From positions 1 through 6,310 of the forward strand of contig CAZPEV010000180.1 of assembly GCA_964585635.1 (NCBI GenBank): DNA of 6,310 bases, read 5' to 3'. Source of the stretch: CAZPEV01 sp964585635. Its GTDB lineage: Bacteria > Zixibacteria > MSB-5A5 > GN15 > JAAZOE01. Below the pieces are notes generated by a model. It searched no databases and was not told the DNA's origin. It was given only the letters and a program-made list of their open reading frames with translations. The position numbers and the translations under genes were made by a program. The stretch's first letter is position 1. Each line of letters opens with the position of its first letter. This document shows, piece after piece, positions 5,291 through 6,310 of this stretch.

Positions 5291-6310
5291 GGGGCAACCG
5301 GGAGCGGGGCCGCCCTTGAAGATGTAGTTGATGATGTAGACGGCGTCACCGACGTTCACGGCCTTGTCGCAGTTGGCGTCACCCGCGTTGATGGGGTTCG
5401 GCGCCGGGCCGCTTTTGAAGATGTAGTTGATGATGTAAACGGCGTCGCCAACGTTGACCGCCCTGTCGCCATTGGCGTCGCCCGGCACATACTCGCGGAC
5501 ATAGACGGCAAACATCCGCGAATAGTCCGACCAAACCCCGCCGGCGAGCCACCGTACCCGCCAATAGAAGACCGAGTCGGCGCCCAGTTTCGGCGTCGGC
5601 GTATAGGTCGGTGCGATCAGCCCGCTGGTGTCGACAATCAATGGCGCGCCGTGGAAGTCGTAATAGCGATCGAGCTGAAACTGGTAGCTATCGGCCGAAA
5701 TGCCGGCCACCAAGCGGCTCCAATCAAAGGTCGGCGGATTGACAAATACTTCCCGGCCGTCGGGCGGCTGGATCGAAGAGACTGAATCTACCATGTAATA
5801 GAAGATGATGCTGTCGGAGGCGAATCGGCCGTTGGCGCTCTTTTTGGTTGTCGGAGCGTCATAGTTGAGAAATTTGATGGCCTGCTGGGTTCCGTCAATC
5901 TTGATAATGGAGCTGAATTTGGCATTGGGGCCGGTCCCCGGCCGGGCAACGATGGCAATCCGATATTCGCCATAGATCAAATTGTAATCCATCGCCGATT
6001 CGTCAAGGGTGGTATCCTGGTCGGCGTTGTAGCGCCAGTAGGCTGATCCGCCCACGGTGGAAAAGTATCGCGAAACATAAAAGCTGTCCGGGTTTTGGAC
6101 TGCCAGGCCGACGTTATTGTACCCCGTCGTCGTCATCTCATCGGGCAGAATCGGGGCGTCCGGCATCATATTCAGATAAACCCTCATGCGCTCCGGATTG
6201 AAGGACGAGCCGGCGATCAAATCAGGATTGCCATCCCGGTCGAAATCGCCGATACCCACCCCGTAAGACAAGAACGGCGGGGTAGGATCAACGATTATCG
6301 GCCCATTGAA
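5288..6310 (-). CDS. Secreted FG-GAP/Fn3-like protein with C-terminal dockerin repeats (5' end beyond window)
   Basis: The frame is open from the window edge to TAA at 5288, giving at least 340 residues, so the real start is outside. A TTG at 6271 would be a start inside the FG-GAP repeat and is not credible. Numbering from the edge: residues about 14-40 are one FG-GAP/VCBS-like repeat with the calcium-loop pattern DxDxDGxxD (Asp22, Asp24, Asp26, Asp30). Residues about 57-153 form a beta-rich domain I do not recognise (TGYNNVGLAV, then GEYRIAIVARP and IIKIDG). Residues about 181-271 look like an Fn3/Ig-like domain (PPTFDWSR, FYWRVRW). Residues 276-340 are two dockerin repeats. FG-GAP repeats usually come in sets forming a beta-propeller, so more are likely beyond the edge. 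A role in surface binding is inferred; no catalytic motif is visible in this part. Confidence 0.88.
   Translation of the reverse strand, partial: FNGPIIVDPTPPFLSYGVGIGDFDRDGNPDLIAGSSFNPERMRVYLNMMPDAPILPDEMTTTGYNNVGLAVQNPDSFYVSRYFSTVGGSAYWRYNADQDTTLDESAMDYNLIYGEYRIAIVARPGTGPNAKFSSIIKIDGTQQAIKFLNYDAPTTKKSANGRFASDSIIFYYMVDSVSSIQPPDGREVFVNPPTFDWSRLVAGISADSYQFQLDRYYDFHGAPLIVDTSGLIAPTYTPTPKLGADSVFYWRVRWLAGGVWSDYSRMFAVYVREYVPGDANGDRAVNVGDAVYIINYIFKSGPAPNPINAGDANCDKAVNVGDAVYIINYIFKGGPAPGCP
5291..5485 (-). other. Dockerin type I repeat pair, gene 3 tail
   Basis: The last 65 residues hold GDANGDRAVNVGD and GDANCDKAVNVGD, each followed by VYIINYIFK and a Gly-Pro turn, ending Pro-Gly-Cys-Pro. The two repeats share an exact 23-nt stretch (5316-5338 and 5415-5437, 99 nt apart, equal to a 33-residue unit). 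This suggests an internal duplication that has not diverged far. By my count about 50 of 65 residues match the gene 1 tail. Confidence 0.9.

Noticed and set aside
6269..6271. TTG at 6271 as the start codon of gene 3
   Set aside because: The frame stays open to the window edge, and this TTG lies just inside an FG-GAP-like repeat with no signal peptide after it, so it is an internal Leu codon.

Overview
The window carries three protein-coding genes, all on the minus strand. All three encode secreted or surface proteins that end in the same type of roughly 65-residue C-terminal module, a pair of dockerin type I (F-hand) calcium-binding repeats. The organism is probably an uncultured bacterium of the Fibrobacteres-Chlorobi-Bacteroidetes (FCB) group. 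The tail pattern GDANGD..VNVGDAVYIINYIFK.GP.P resembles tails I remember from candidate division Zixibacteria and related phyla. That placement is inference from protein style, not from a marker gene. The intrinsic terminators, Shine-Dalgarno sites and sigma70-like promoters are ordinary bacterial signals.

Layout in transcription order (right to left). (1) 5288-6310 is the 3' part of a gene whose start lies beyond the window. It has one FG-GAP-like calcium-loop repeat, an unassigned beta-rich domain, a fibronectin III/Ig-like domain and a dockerin pair. (2) 5089-5287 is a spacer with a sigma70-like promoter (5175-5202) and a good Shine-Dalgarno site (5096-5103) for the next gene. (3) 3124-5088 encodes a complete secreted papain-family (C1A) cysteine peptidase: signal peptide, short cathepsin B-like propeptide, catalytic domain with Gln109/Cys115/His248/Asn271, a CARDB/NEW3-like domain, a MAM/jelly-roll-like domain and a dockerin pair. 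A strong intrinsic terminator follows at 3072-3101. (4) 2261-3071 is a long spacer with no convincing gene. It holds two diverged copies of a hairpin-type repeat, further inverted repeats and the promoter of gene 1 (2390-2418). (5) 122-2260 encodes a secreted multidomain protein: signal peptide, Pro/Gln linker, Cys-rich N-terminal domain, Ig-like domain, and a second Ig-like domain that appears interrupted by a C39-like cysteine peptidase domain, then a dockerin pair. (6) A perfect hairpin terminator lies at 70-97.

Genes 2 and 1 appear to have their own promoters and terminators, so the region is a cluster of separately transcribed genes rather than one operon. Two unrelated cysteine-peptidase folds and one putative binding protein share one C-terminal tag. 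The simplest model (inference) is a set of exported proteins handled by one common partner through the dockerin tail, such as a cohesin scaffold or a surface attachment or sorting device. No cohesin or scaffoldin is encoded in this window.
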